Assembly: GCA_003508835.1 (NCBI GenBank)
Contig: PUFA01000068.1
Span: forward strand, 4,836,001 to 4,900,000
DNA: 64,000 nucleotides
Reading direction: 5' to 3'
Source: Eonycteris spelaea
Lineage: Eukaryota > Chordata > Mammalia > Chiroptera > Pteropodidae
Of this stretch, positions 1-12,130 are shown piece by piece (position 1 is the stretch's first letter; the number at the start of each line of letters is the position of its first letter). The notes beneath the pieces are model-generated. The model did not search any database. It was not told the origin of the DNA and saw nothing but the letters and a program-made list of their open reading frames with translations. The position numbers were made by a program, and so were the translations under genes.

Positions 1-44
1 AAAACATATTTTTAGTAGCTGTATAATATAGAAGAACCATAATT

Positions 45-180
45 TACTTAACTACATTCCTATTGTTGGATATTTAGGTTGTCTCTAAGATTTTCTTATT
101 ACAGGTAATGCTTATGCAATCTTTCTGACCCCATCTCTTCATTATATGTTTCTCTAAGATAAATGCCTAGATGCCCACTG
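45..180 (-). repeat. L1M-like LINE fragment, antisense
   Basis: The phrase starting ctattgttggatatttagg, followed later by gataaatgcctaga, matches the antisense of the old L1 ORF2 3' region as I recall it. It is short and diverged; subfamily not assigned. Confidence 0.5.
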
Positions 181-215
181 CATAATCAACACCTCAGTTA
201 GGTTGCCTTACAGAT

Positions 216-1639
216 ATCACACATTTAACATTTCCAAAAACAAACTCTTGATGTTTGTCCTCAACTTTCCCTCCCATAGGGAAATATCTTTAATTAAAAG
301 AAAAAACGACCCACAGAAACAGTCCCAGAAATGATAGAGATGATGGAACTAGCAGACATATTAAAACACGTCAATCTCTTGAAAACTAGGAAAAGAAATA
401 TAAATGAACAGGAAAAAAATGGGAGATATGAAATAAAGCCACATTAAACATTGGGTAATGAAAAGGGTATCTGAAGTGAATATTAATATCATAAGAGACA
501 CTGCAGAAGAAAGAATTGTGAGTTTTAAGGCATAGCAATACAACCTATTCAGATGAAACACCAAGAGCAGAAGTATATTTATATATTTTAATTTCTAGTT
601 TCTGTGGCACCAAAATAAACAGACGAAGTACCAGATAGTCAGAATTTTTTTTTTAGCATTATTGAAAATTATAATAATATTGATCTGAGAATCTCAACCA
701 AGCCCAAAGACATTATAAAGGAAGAAACATAATAAAAGTAGGTTTCTTGTCAGATCGAATACATATAGAAGACAGTAGAGCAGTATCTTTAAACTACAGG
801 AGAGCTGACACTAGAGTTTGTGGCCTGAGCAACAACAGAGTGGAGATGTTATTACTAAGAAGGACAAGGCTATGGGCAGGCAGATTGGGGACAAACATTA
901 AGAATCTGATTTTGGAAATGTTAAATGTGCAGGCGGTGGGGTTCTAGTAATTTGCAAAGCTGGATCGAAACACAGTCAGTCTGGCTATTAAGGGTCATGC
1001 AGCTGGTATATAACATCAGGATTCAATTAACCCCAAACTTGGACTCTTTTTGCTATAACACGTGGGTAGCATTCTTAGCTTTAAGATTTCTGGAATCTTC
1101 TCTGTAATTCAAGTTAGTCTTTGGTTTTTCTTTTGTTCGCATGGATAAAACTAGTTTTATATCCTACCAGCAATATTTACAACCTATTCAAGGTAGGCAG
1201 TCACCTTTTCTCAGGAAGAAGTGAGGCTTCCTGATGGTGCAGTTCTTGATACCTTAATGAACATTTTAAGTCCTCATTGAAAAAACTTATCAGTCCTAGT
1301 GATTGTATGTGCTTCTATGTAAACACTTAAACAGCAACCCTCACCTAGATGTGTTTAAATAATATCGACCTTGAAGTAGAACAATGTGAGTCCTTTCTCA
1401 TAGAGACTAATGGAAATGCTGACAACTGATCCATTGGAGCCTAGTACTTTGTTTTGTTTTGTTTTTTTTTCACTCCTAATCTTTTTCTAAAGTCTCATTT
1501 ACCATCTTGAGACAGGGGATGAAGGCAGAATGAAACAGCTGAAATAAATGTGATAGCTAGAGATTTCAAAGTCAGTTATGTGAGGCCTTGCTTTGAATTT
1601 ATAACAGTATTAGTAAAACCTTATGGCTGTCTAGTACTG
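216..1639. other. Unassigned intronic sequence
   Basis: No gene or repeat family was recognised. It is AT-rich, with only short open frames, a T8 run near 646 and a GTTTT-rich patch near 1450. Parts around 1130-1400 look non-repetitive and could be ordinary unique intron. Confidence 0.5.
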
Positions 1640-1803
1640 CACAATACTTTCCTATTTCTCATTTAGTTCCCTGGACATCATACAAAATGAGCAGAGAAAT
1701 GTTGCTATACCCACTTAACAGATTGAGAATCTGAGATGATACCGAGTGTATACTTTTTCCTATAAGTAGTACAAAGTAAGTGGCAAATCCAGGACCCAGA
1801 ATC
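1640..1803 (-). repeat. MIR SINE, antisense
   Basis: The order ctcatttagt, then acttaacagattgagaatctgag, then agtaagtggcaaatccaggac follows the reverse complement of MIR with many changes. It lies head to head with the sense MIR that follows. Confidence 0.6.
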
Positions 1804-1808
1804 TAGAA

Positions 1809-2060
1809 ACAGGGTAGCATCTTGGTTAAGAGAATAAATGTTGGAGTCAGAACAACTCTGGGTTCACCATTTACTAGCTGTTTGACTTTGGATGAATCAA
1901 GCAGCTTCTCTGAACCTGTTTTTCCACTTATGCCTATCCCGTGGATTATTATCCAGATTAAATGAAGTAATCTACGTGAAGTACTTGGAACAGAACCTGA
2001 CACAAAAGAAGCTATTTATTCAAGTTAGCTGCTATTATATTATTACTATTATTATTAGCT
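1809..2060 (+). repeat. MIR SINE, sense, nearly full length
   Basis: MIR landmarks appear in order: agggtagcatcttggttaag, gttggagtcag, actagctgtttgactttgg, cttctctgaacctg, agattaaatgaagtaat and the 3' ATT-rich tail. MIRs are tRNA-derived mammalian SINEs mobilised by L2, inactive for well over 100 million years. Confidence 0.85.
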
Positions 2061-2283
2061 TTAATTTCTATTCAGGGCATTGGGGTGTTTATAGGACTGA
2101 TTGTAGTTGTGATGACTACTGCACAGGGATGGTGAAATAATAGGAAGAAGTCAATAATGGGGGAAATATGCTACCAGTTAGCCTAATAAAACATAGATTT
2201 ACACTATATTTACACTTGCTTTAAAGCGTATATTTTGAGATTTTATGTTGATTTAATAGTATTTCCTTTATATCTTTTAAAAT

Positions 2284-2400
2284 GATAGGTATGTAGATAG
2301 ATGATAGATAATAGATGATGGATGAATAGATGATGATGATAGATAGATGATATATAGATAGACAGATGATAGATAGATAGATAGATAGAGAGAAACAGAT
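2284..2400 (+). repeat. Imperfect GATA/GATG tetranucleotide microsatellite
   Basis: Interspersed GATA, GATG and GATAGATG units, with the purest stretch (GATA)n at 2368-2389. The interruptions suggest an old, decaying array. Confidence 0.9.
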
Positions 2401-3162
2401 AATGATCCTAATTTAGAAGAATCTATTCAAAACCAAGCCTACCTATAAAGGTTATATTTTAAAAATTGTATTAAGGGACCTGAATTTTAAGTTAAAAATT
2501 CTAAAATTAAAATATTCTACAGTGTTAAGTAAACACTAATATATACCATCTTTGATGCTCAGTTTTATTATGCAGGTAGCATAAAACATTTTACATGAAT
2601 GTAGTGTTTACGTTTGCATACTTTCATGATTTGAGCACAGAAATCCAATACATACACACAGCAATACCTATAATGATGTCTCTCCCAAGTCCTGGAGGTA
2701 GCTTTAATTCCATGGCTTCATTGTATAACATTAGATGGGACTGTGGACAGTTGGACAAGTTATCACATACACTGTACTTTGGATGAATTTATATATTCAT
2801 AAAAGTGGATATATAAATCCATTTTTTATATATCCGTATAAAAATAAGTAATATATAAAATAAATATAGACATATAAATAATATATAAATATACTATATA
2901 TCATATCTGTATTACATGTATACACACATATATATTTATATATATATCACTGGTGAAATAATGAAAGGTAGTTTTTTTTTTCCTTTTCCTTGAAAAAAAG
3001 GACCTAATACTTAACACTGTACAAATATTAACATTTATCAGCAGAATTTTATCCACTCAAAAATTTTAGAGCAATATTTGTGTTCAGTAATACTGAGAGA
3101 GCTAATGCAGTTCAAAAATGTGACTAATTAATAACTTTCTCAAGAATGAGTCTATGTCTAAA
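2401..3162. other. Unassigned AT-rich intron with low-complexity block
   Basis: No family recognised. From about 2785 to 2950 the sequence is almost only A and T with repeated TATATAAA-like words, a low-complexity stretch that can form cruciform-prone or easily melted DNA. Confidence 0.5.
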
Positions 3163-3335
3163 ATAGTTCCAAACTCTGACAAGAGTCACCTGTGAAACCA
3201 CTGAAACAGATCCAGAGTCCCACCCCTGACCTACCAAATCTGGGTACCTGGGATAGAGCTGCGATACAAGTATCCAAAACAAATTAAGAACTCTTACAGA
3301 TGATTTTGATGTATAGGCAGGTTTGGGAACCACTG
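3163..3335 (+). mobile_element. MER5A-like hAT DNA transposon remnant
   Basis: The segment starts tagttccaaactctgac, passes agagtcacctg and cccacccctgacctac, and ends gtttgggaaccactg. This is the MER5A/B order, with both terminal-repeat ends recognisable. These are short non-autonomous elements of the hAT-Charlie group with no coding capacity. Confidence 0.75.
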
Positions 3336-4396
3336 GCTTAAAATTATTATGTCTTTTACCAGAATTAAAAGCAAATTAGAGTACATTAGAAGAAAATATG
3401 GTCAGGCATTTCCCCCAGAGGGAAAATTTTTATAAAAACACTGGATGACTATAAACCAATGACAATGGTAGTGATAATGTGCAAAGAAAGGCAGTGCTCC
3501 TGGGCAAAAGCTACTAAACACAGAATTTGTTGAGTGGTGTTCAGATTTTATAATTAAAAGTGCTAGCTACTTAAAAACATCTCTGGCAGGTATGCATTTT
3601 ACTCTATAAAGATACTTTTGAAAAAATAGCATATGACTTTATTTCCTTTAAATCAAATTACCTTTGACAACAAGCCTCTATCTTGCCTGTTTCTCTGCTT
3701 AAAGTCTTCACTGAGCATCGATCTTTAGGAGCTCAGACTTTTGAAGAGCAAAAACCTGTAAGAGAGTTTTTTCAGGAAAATTCTGCCTTTCCCTCCTATA
3801 TCACAAATCTCCGGAGAGACAAGAGAACACAAGGTCTGAATATCTGCTTCAAACTTGGGAGGGAAAAACAAAGTAAGCTCAAAACACAAATTAATATTCA
3901 ATAAATTATCCTATCCCCCTTTATTATTTGTATTCCTTCAGAAAAAGTGGTTTATCTTAGCCCAATTCAGAAACACTCAAACCCCCAAGCCCTCTTTTTC
4001 CATGAAACAAATGTTTTTATAAAGGAATCTTAGGTAGTTGTAGGCTCCTTAAGTACACAGCTACTATCTTACAGCCAAACAAGCAAAATCCTTATGGCTA
4101 AAAGCATATCAGAGACAGGAGTAGCTGTTGATCATCTGATGAATTTATAGGATTTATTGAAGTTGCCAAAGGCAGGAAAATAGAGGCTGTGGGGAGCAGG
4201 ACTGAATTCTAATCTAACTTCCACACCCATATCAGGAAGCCACTTAACTGCCTTGGATCTGTTATGTGTAACTAGGTCTTCCTCATGGATATAATGCCCA
4301 GCAAACATAGAGATTCAACAATGTGCACAACTACCACATACACTGTTGGCAATTCTTATTTTGCTTTACATTTCCCCCACAGCATCCTTCAGAGAA
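3336..4396. other. Unassigned intronic sequence
   Basis: No gene or family recognised. The longest open frame (3683-3904) has no support as coding: no family similarity and no splice structure seen. Confidence 0.5.
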
Positions 4397-4605
4397 ATGC
4401 TGCATAGTGAATGTTGCAGTCAAAGAGACCTACATACAAATCACAGTTTGACTACTACCTTATTTGTGCTACCTTATCCTCGCTGAGCCCCAGTTTCTTT
4501 ATAAAGAAACTATAGGTAACATCTACTCTGAATGTTTGTTGCTGTGCAGATTAAAGATGATGATGTAGGTGACCAAATAGTGACTGAGAAATTTGGGGAT
4601 CCTCT
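4397..4605 (+). repeat. MIR SINE, sense
   Basis: Decayed MIR order: gttgcagtcaaagagacctac, then tttgactactacctta, gctgagccccagtttctttat, aacatctactctg and gcagattaaagatga. Confidence 0.6.
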
Positions 4606-5429
4606 GTTATTGCAATAAATTTGCATTTAGCTATTTCCCTTCCTTACCCCACTGCACCACCCAAAATCAAATTCTAAAGCTCAGGCAAATTGCAAAGATT
4701 TTAAAGAATATTTCATGTGAATATAAAAAAGAAGATTATTTTTAAGCTCTATATTCCTCATTCCACCCTGCTGGCACTGAGGTATCCTGAACTGACCTTG
4801 AGATTGTTGGCACAAACCTATGGAGTTCACTGGTCTTTGATGTTTTGTCCGTTACTTTTTATGGTGTCTGCGTTTCATTATGACCCTCATGCATTTTTGC
4901 TGCCTGATAGCCATCTTACCTGTGATAACAATGCATTGTTCTAAAATTTCTCCCAGCTATTGAAGATATTGCAGATTGGTTAGTATAGTAGCTGAAAGGT
5001 TCAGCTCTATTGATAGTCTTAAGAAAAGAAAAAAAAAATCTTTTCCATCTGGTTTCATTATTTCTGTACCTTAGTTCTTCTAGTAGTTCATTTAAGAACA
5101 GCTCTCACTTCCATTGGGTGTACTGGTCCTCTTGGGTCCTCAGAAAAGGTGGTCTTCCCTGGATCCCCCAAATAGGCCAGGATTCCTCTTACCACGTGGA
5201 CTTGAATGTCAAGCACTCTGGGTAATTTGTGATCTTACTCAACCTGCTGGAAATACTTTGGCCAACAGTATACAAGGAGAGCTCTCTTATTTAAAGCTCC
5301 TCAGAGCATGGACAGAAGGGCCAAAAGTATGATTGTCTTGAAATGCATTGTGTAGGGAGAAAGTGGAGTGTGGGAAATGGAGAGAATAGTCTGGAGACTG
5401 TGAGGAGTGTGATTAATAATGGCTGAGTC
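4606..5429. other. Unassigned intronic sequence
   Basis: No feature recognised. Two overlapping open frames (5010-5332) are short, mutually out of frame and without similarity to anything I know. Confidence 0.5.
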
Positions 5430-5635
5430 CTGCCAATTACTAGCATTCTGATAAGTCATGTGGATACTTTTGTTTTATTAATTTTCACAATAATCCTTCA
5501 TGTCTATTAAAGTTGTATAAGACTGAAAGCCTAAAAATTAAATAACTTTTCTAAATTTTCATAGCTAATAGGTCATAGAGTTGTGACTTAAACTTGGCCT
5601 GTATTTTACTAAAATGTGTTACCACTTAGGAGGTT
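5430..5635 (-). repeat. MIR SINE, antisense, diverged
   Basis: Follows antisense MIR loosely: attttcacaataatcc, gactgaaagcc, taacttttctaaa, catagctaataggtcatagag, gtgacttaaacttggcc. Confidence 0.5.
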
Positions 5636-5829
5636 AAATATTCATAAAATTCTTCAAATATACATAATGTACTTAATATCCCCCAAATTTGAGGGAGTTT
5701 ATTTTGTCTATTAAAATAGAAGCTCTGCTATAAATAGGTTCATACATTGTGTATTGCCGTATTTTCGGACCTGTCTTCTACTTCCTTTCATGCCCCCATG
5801 CTCCAACTAACTTAATCAGGTAATTAACT

Positions 5830-6285
5830 GGTTGTCTGTTCTTGCAACACTCTTGGTCAAATGTATGCTGCCTGCAGCCATCTTTATCTTCATTTTACAT
5901 GTTAAAATTCTACCCATATTTTATGGTTCAGCTCCAATGACACCTCCTTATATAAGATTCTCCCTAATTCTCCCTGATGGATACCATTTCTACTTCATTT
6001 GAATTCTCAAGACACTCTACCTTCCCTTCCCCATCGCATTTAACCAGTTTTAGCCTTATTTTATGAAATTAACACACTCTATCTATCATCTATCTATCTA
6101 CCTATCAATCATCTATCTATCTATCTATCTATATCTATCTATCTATCTATCTATCTATCTACCTATCTATCTATATCCAAGACAAAGTAGTTGAAGGAAG
6201 ATTCTATATCTGGGTCAGATTTTTATCTTCCACATCACCTAGATTAGTACATAGAAACAACACATAAAAAGCTGTTTACTAAGAT
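5830..6285 (+). repeat. L2 LINE 3' fragment split by a TATC microsatellite
   Basis: The L2 3' UTR landmarks aaaattctacccatat, ttcagctccaatgacacctcc and agattctccctaattctccc occur at 5900-5970. After the TATC array, tagtacatagaaacaac resumes in the position of the L2 3' end (tagcacagtgcc). The array thus grew inside the element. Confidence 0.65.
6078..6177 (+). repeat. (TATC)n tetranucleotide microsatellite
   Basis: About 100 bases of CTAT/CTAC units, purest at 6110-6165. The complement is GATA, the same unit class as the array near 2.3 kb. Confidence 0.95.
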
Positions 6286-6500
6286 CTATGGCAGTGATCT
6301 GCTAAAGCTTGCAATTGTATCTCATTTAATCTCATAGTAGTCCTATAAGATAGGTCTTAAAGTAAATCCTTTTCTAACTAAGACAGCCAAGCTTCAGACA
6401 ATTTAAGTAATTTCCTGGAGTCACACAGCTAAGTAGTAGCAGAACAGTATTTAAACCCAGGTCTTACAGCCTGAAAGCTCATGTTTTTCCTCCCATGTTC
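6286..6500 (-). repeat. MIR SINE, antisense
   Basis: Clear antisense MIR: tctcatttaatctcatagtag, gataggtcttaaagt, aagacagccaagcttcagac, gtcacacagctaagtagtagc and tttaaacccaggtctta. Confidence 0.8.
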
Positions 6501-7074
6501 ATAGCCTCTCTTTATGTTTTCTAGGTGCATAAATATATGTTAAATGAATGAGTAGTACATTAGTAAAAAAAAAAAAAGACTACAGTTGCTGTAAATTTGT
6601 CTTAATTGTCATCATTTCTATAAAAGGATTTTAGCTAGCACACAATTTCTCTGAAGTAGACTAAACCTTAAATGGAATCTTCTTAGTAAATGAATATATT
6701 TGCATAAATAAGATGTAAGATTCCGACAAATTTAAATAGCCAATATGGTGATGCTGGTTAAGCCATCCTGTTACTCATAAGCAATTATTCACAGAGCTGC
6801 GTTACCACTCTTATAATACCTTGTTAGTACCTCTGCATCACATAGAAATAAAAGTTGTTAATTACATTTTTAAAATACCCCTAAAGAGGAAAGTATGTAT
6901 TTTCTATCTCTGAGTTGTTTGATAATCTGTAGATCTTTGCAGCTGAATTGAATAAGACCCAATACATATCCCTAACAGTCCTCTGGCGTAGAAAAAAAAT
7001 ATTTTAAAGAACTAATTTAAAAATACAGGAAAATATTAAGGAAATCAAAATTACTGACAATTCCAGTATCCAGA
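6501..7074. other. Unassigned intronic sequence
   Basis: No family recognised; contains an A13 run at about 6566-6578. Confidence 0.5.
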
Positions 7075-7700
7075 GAACACTGTTAACATTTCAGTGACTT
7101 TTCCAAACATACTCATAGACCTGCAGTTATGCTTCTTTTAAAATTGACCTTATACTACATATGCAGATTTATGGATTTTTATCCCTCAGCTTATATGATG
7201 AATAGTTTTTAATGTCATTTAAAAGTCATTTAGAAAACATGCAATATTGAGAAAAAGTAAAAATTTTATGTAAATGTATTTCCCAGAAATGATTTTCAGC
7301 AAATTCCTTGGCATATGCTTCCAAACTTTTTTTTGCATTATCTCTTACATAAAATTGAGATCATACTTTATGTATTTTATTACTTACAAAATTGGATTAA
7401 GCTGTATGTATGCTATTTTAACCTGTTTTCTGCACTTCATAATATGTTGTGAATATCTTTCCATGTCATCAAATCTGCTTCCACAGCAATGTTTTTGATG
7501 CCTTTATGATCGCTAAATACTGAATATATATGTTTTCTTCAGTGTTTTTTTTTACATACAATGTGACAGTGACATTCTATGCACACCTGTTGTACTCAAT
7601 TTTATAGAAAAAATTTCTAAAAGTGGAATTTCTGGGTCATAGCTTCAACAGTTTATACTTCACCACTGATATATGAAGAGGGTCTTTACAACTGTTAGAG
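7075..7700 (-). repeat. L1M/HAL1-like LINE fragment, antisense
   Basis: The phrases ttgtgaatatctttccatgtc, aaatttctaaaagtggaatt and tctgggtcatag match the antisense of old L1 ORF2 3' ends. The piece is about 600 bases, strongly diverged and non-coding. Confidence 0.6.
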
Positions 7701-8389
7701 AAAAGGTAAATGGTACTATGTGTACTGATGTGGAAGAATGTCTACTAAATAATGTAAAATTTAAAAATAAAAGCAATAGCATAATAATAATATATGAATA
7801 TCATCCAGATCAAATTTTATTTTAAAAATTATATATTTATATGTTTATGTATAGGTCTGGGTATAGGTATGAATTTGGGCATAGATCTAGTGATATCTAG
7901 TGTTGAGAAGTAGGAATACATTTGCTGACTTACAAGAATGCAGCAAACCAAAAAAAAAGAGAGTAAAGAAGTAAACTGTAATACAGTGTGAATGTGTATG
8001 CTAGAAGGCTGAGCACTGACCCTGGCCATGTAGGGAAGCTCCCTAGGCCTGGGGGTCAGCTGACTGCCAGATAAAATAATGATACTCAGTTAAATGTGAT
8101 TTTGAACAATGACAATGAAAAGCTTATAGTATAAATATGTTTTATGCAATATTAGCATATTTATATTCAAAATTATTCATTGTTTACCCAATATTCAAAT
8201 TTGACTGAGCATCCTGTACTTTTTTTTGCTAACTCTGGCAACTCTAGTCATGACCAGAAATGTGATCTTGTCATCATAAGAGGAAATTATCTCTTAAGAA
8301 TGAATTCACATCCACAGAAGTAAACAAAAGTATATGTGTAAGATAGGCAACTGATTGCCAGCTTTCCTTTTAAATACCTGAAGTAATCA
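7701..8389. other. Unassigned intronic sequence
   Basis: No gene or clear repeat. An A9 run and short AT-rich blocks are the only notable content. Confidence 0.45.
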
Positions 8390-8630
8390 TGACATTTACT
8401 GAGAACCTGTCAGGCACTGTGATATGTGCTATTTAAGCAAAATTTCCACCAATATTCATAAGACCCTGAGATGCAGACACTATTCCTGCTCACAGGGGGA
8501 GAAACTGAGGCACAGCGGTAAACAAATTATCCAAGATCATACAGGTTATAAGAAATGGAGCCAAAACTAGAATCTAAATGGTCAAACTCACAGCTGACTC
8601 TCTTTATTGTATTATCTACTGCCTTTAAAA
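8390..8630 (-). repeat. MIR SINE, antisense, nearly full length
   Basis: Very recognisable: tttactgagaacctgtcaggcac, accctgagatgcagacac, gggagaaactgaggcacagc, aagatcatacaggttataag. Confidence 0.85.
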
Positions 8631-8724
8631 TAGGAGCTATAATTGCCAAGATCACTAAGAAATATTGTTATACCCTTGAGGGAAAGTATATGCCAGCAAA
8701 AGAGTTTTAAAAAATAAAACATAA

Positions 8725-8965
8725 TGGTTGCGCACCCAGACTTTGCAGCTGCACAACCTGAGTTCAAAGCCTAGCCTTACTGCTAATAACACAGCTATAT
8801 GAAGAGAAGCAAGGTATTACTAATCCTTGCAGATTAATAGTATTATATATGTTTTAGTATCGGTGAGCAGATTACTACATGATATATGACATATAATGCA
8901 TATGGTACACAGGACCTGCCTTGTAGTAAGTTCTCAATATATATGTTAGAAGCTATTATTATTTA
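8725..8965 (+). repeat. MIR SINE, sense
   Basis: The order atggttgcgcacccagac, ctgagttcaaagcctagcc, ctgctaataacacagc, acaggacctgccttgtagta and gttctcaatatatatgttag follows MIR. With the preceding antisense copy it forms a head-to-head MIR pair. Confidence 0.65.
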
Positions 8966-10264
8966 AAATACATCAGAGTACAAGACCAAGTAACAATCAT
9001 GAAGAATATACTGTATGAGAGTTTAGAAAAAAGAAAAATCTGCAATCAGGTATACTTCAGAAGGCTTGATGGAGAAAGTAGGAATGAGACCCTGTGAGAA
9101 ACCAGAAACTTCCTAAAATATAGTTTTGGAAGAAAGGACCAATATATGTAAATTTTAAATGCGTATGAACCATCAACTCCAGGGAATTTATGTCCTTAGT
9201 CTATGTCCCACTTCGAAATCCTAGTAGAAGTGCTTCTTAGCCAAGAGTTCTCTCCAAGGAAAGCAAGACAGTGCTACAGCAATCTCTTTTTCTTATAGGT
9301 GGCTTATTCTTCCTTTCTGGCCACCAGACGGTCTTTATAACCTGCTTGCAATAACTGACCTAGGAAAGTAAATGGTAAGAGCTGCATGAAATTGAGGATA
9401 ATGTACCTTCGGAATAAAGCCACCTCATCCTTCCTGTTGATATGTAGAGAATTATATCTGAACATTATTTTTCCTTTTGGGGAACTGCTATTATATTCAA
9501 GCTGAGCTTTTGGTTAAAGGCATAAAGGGTTTTCTCCCCTATAGAGTCTGTGTTAGTAATGTAAAATTGGCATACAGGAGTATATAGTTGAACTAACATT
9601 TTGCATTCTATTTTAGAAGATATGATTTGGCTAAACATATTCAGAAATTCTCATGTACGTGTGAATTTTAAAACTTAAGACTTCATCAGATTTGGAAACC
9701 TTTAGTTTAGGTGTTACAGATATAAATAATCTTAGAGTCTCTGAGAATAGAAAATGATTTTTGCAGAGGTAGAGTTTCTGTTCTATGATATGTTTTAATA
9801 CCATGATAAACCAAAAGAAACCCGGGGATGATATTAAGCTTTGAACCTTCTTTTGGGGGGCCTTTGTGATGTTCCCCATAATTTTCTATCATTCAAACTC
9901 CTCCCTTTCATTGTTTTCAAACTTTTCTCCAAAGGAAATGGCCTTGCTTTCTATCTCCATACCATCTTTGACTAGTACTAGCTCAGAATATAGAAACATA
10001 GATAGTTACCCCACAGACCAAACCTAATCAAACTGATGGGATGCCCAGCTCACCTCAGAGCATCATTCTCTGCCTACAGCTCTGCTGAAGGGGCAAACCC
10101 CAAAGGATCATGCAGTTCACCCCCTAGCCAGACCTGAGTGGACAAGGTGTGTTCTCGACCCAAAAGATGCCAACCCAGAGCTTAGCTATTGACCAATAAT
10201 GTGGTTAACTCAAAAAAGTAAGAAAATTAGATGCTTTCACCTCTCACTGTTTCCACAGCCCCAT
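8966..10264. other. Unassigned intronic sequence
   Basis: No gene. The part around 9930-10240 is less AT-rich and might be an unrecognised old repeat or LTR remnant; I could not place it. Confidence 0.4.
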
Positions 10265-10860
10265 ATACAATTTTATACTTCATTTCATTCAACGTTATAA
10301 ATAAAGCATTTTCCTATACTATTAAAATTTTTATGAATATTAACTTTAATAGCTAAATAATAAACCATCAGGTGAATATATCTTATGTTCTATATCTTTG
10401 TCTCTTTGTTAGACGTTTGATTGTTTTCTTTTGATCTTTTCTGTTTTGCTCTTGTAACACTACAATGACTTTCTCTGTGGAAAACTTTGTCTACATTTTG
10501 TATTTTCTTCTTAGGATTGCATACTAGTGGTAGAATTACTGAACTGAAGAACAGGATTACTTCTAAAACTTCTGCACTATATTGCCATATTGCTTTTTTA
10601 AAATGTTGTAAAGGGATTTTATACTCCATAGACCTGCAATATCAGGGTCTGTTTCACCACACTGCAACTAAGTTGTGGTTTATTAATTCTAAAACAATTT
10701 TTATTCTTTTTAAACAGGCAAAGGGGATATATCATTTAAATTGCATTACTTTTATTCCTAGTGAGGGTAAACATTTATATTTGTATGTCTACTTGTCATT
10801 TGTATTTCCTCTTTTGTGATTGGATGCTAAAAACCTTTTTCTATTTTCTTTTGAAAATTT
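10265..10860 (-). repeat. L1M/HAL1-like LINE fragment, antisense
   Basis: The segment ttaggattgcatactagtgg followed by tagaattactgaactg parallels the antisense L1 phrase for gataaattcctagaagtgg. Later tatttcctcttttgtgatt sits where the L1 antisense sequence continues. The 110-codon open frame here (10487-10819) is a by-product of the relic. Confidence 0.5.
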
Positions 10861-11899
10861 ATGGGGTTTCATATTGGATTGTAGAAACAGCTTTAAAATA
10901 TTGATAAATATATTTTAGCACATGTTTCCCTGGCTTACTGCTACTTTATGAGGTTTTTTTATGTAGTGTGGCCATTATACTGACCCAGTGTATCTCAGAT
11001 AATATTTGTTGCAACATCTTTCAGAATCCCACAAAAAAACTACTGTAGCTAGACACCCACCCAATACCTAGGGATGGTCATCTCAGTCTTTGGAAACATA
11101 CCTGTTACAATCACTATTGTCAAGGTCATTGATTTTCAACTTTTTATTTCAATAAAACAGTCCATGAACCATTTATAACCACTGTCATGAGGGGGCCCAA
11201 TTTTTCTGAAACCTAAAAATTCTTTGAGGAAATAAAGCACCTTAATAATTTAGAACTTTCAAAATGACTTCATGTGGTGCGGCTTTTACTCTGCCATTTT
11301 TCCCTTCAATAAGCAAACATAGAAAAATATAATTGAGAGTGATGTTTATAGAGAGAAAATGGCAAATCAATCTTAATTTCTATTTTTGAAAAAGCAAATA
11401 TTTATAGATAATGGTACACAGGCCATCATTAATAACAAATTACTTATGGCCAACAATTTAATATGACACCACACCTGTGAGACATACAGGAAAGCAAATC
11501 ATTATAAAAGCACAGGCACAGATTAAAGGTTGGAGTTAAGGATGATATCTCTTTAGAGTAAATGAAAATAATTGAGAAGTCCAGGGAAAGTGAGCATCAA
11601 CCTCCAGGGCTATGATAGAGGATCAATTACCTTTTTAATGTCAGGAGCAAAGATATATATATTGCATTGTGTATTTATCGCCCATAGTTAGATTTCTTTC
11701 TGTCACCACATATTTGACCCCTTTAAAAGGTGCCGTTATGCAGTGTTTTTTTGTGATACTAAAAACCACTGATTTTTACTTCCTTTGTTCCATGCTCTTG
11801 AAGAGAATCCACATTACATTAAAGTGCTAATGAACTGCCTAATTGAGGAGCAAATTCTCAGAGGCTATGCATCTCTGTGATCCCCAGTGCCTTAGAGGA
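10861..11899. other. Unassigned intronic sequence
   Basis: No recognised gene or family. A segment near 11150-11235 (gggggcccaatttttc) looked element-like but matched nothing I can name. Confidence 0.4.
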
Positions 11900-12130
11900 A
11901 AAATAATGCTATTTGGTGATCTCACAGTAGGTGTCATGCACTGAGCTAGGTCCTTTACAAGCATTCTTTCTATTTCTCACGGCCATCCTTAGGCCAGTAT
12001 TATAATCCCCACTTTATAGAAATGGATGCTGAAGCTCAGAGAAGTTAAGAAACAGTAGGTCAACACAGGGAAGAATTTGGAAGAGCCAGAATCCAAATCT
12101 AGTTCTATTTCTTTCCACTTACTTCACCAT
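11900..12130 (-). repeat. MIR SINE, antisense
   Basis: Clear order: gtgtcatgcactgagctagg, cctttacaagcattc, ataatccccactttatag, tgaagctcagagaagttaag, agccagaatccaaatc. Confidence 0.85.

Noticed and set aside
1809..2060. tRNA-like sequence in MIR copies
   Set aside because: MIR heads derive from tRNA but are decayed; no copy keeps a cloverleaf or anticodon arm as a functional tRNA gene would.
2284..2400. Regular repeats that could suggest a CRISPR-like array
   Set aside because: They are simple tetranucleotide slippage arrays without distinct spacers, and the window is mammalian.
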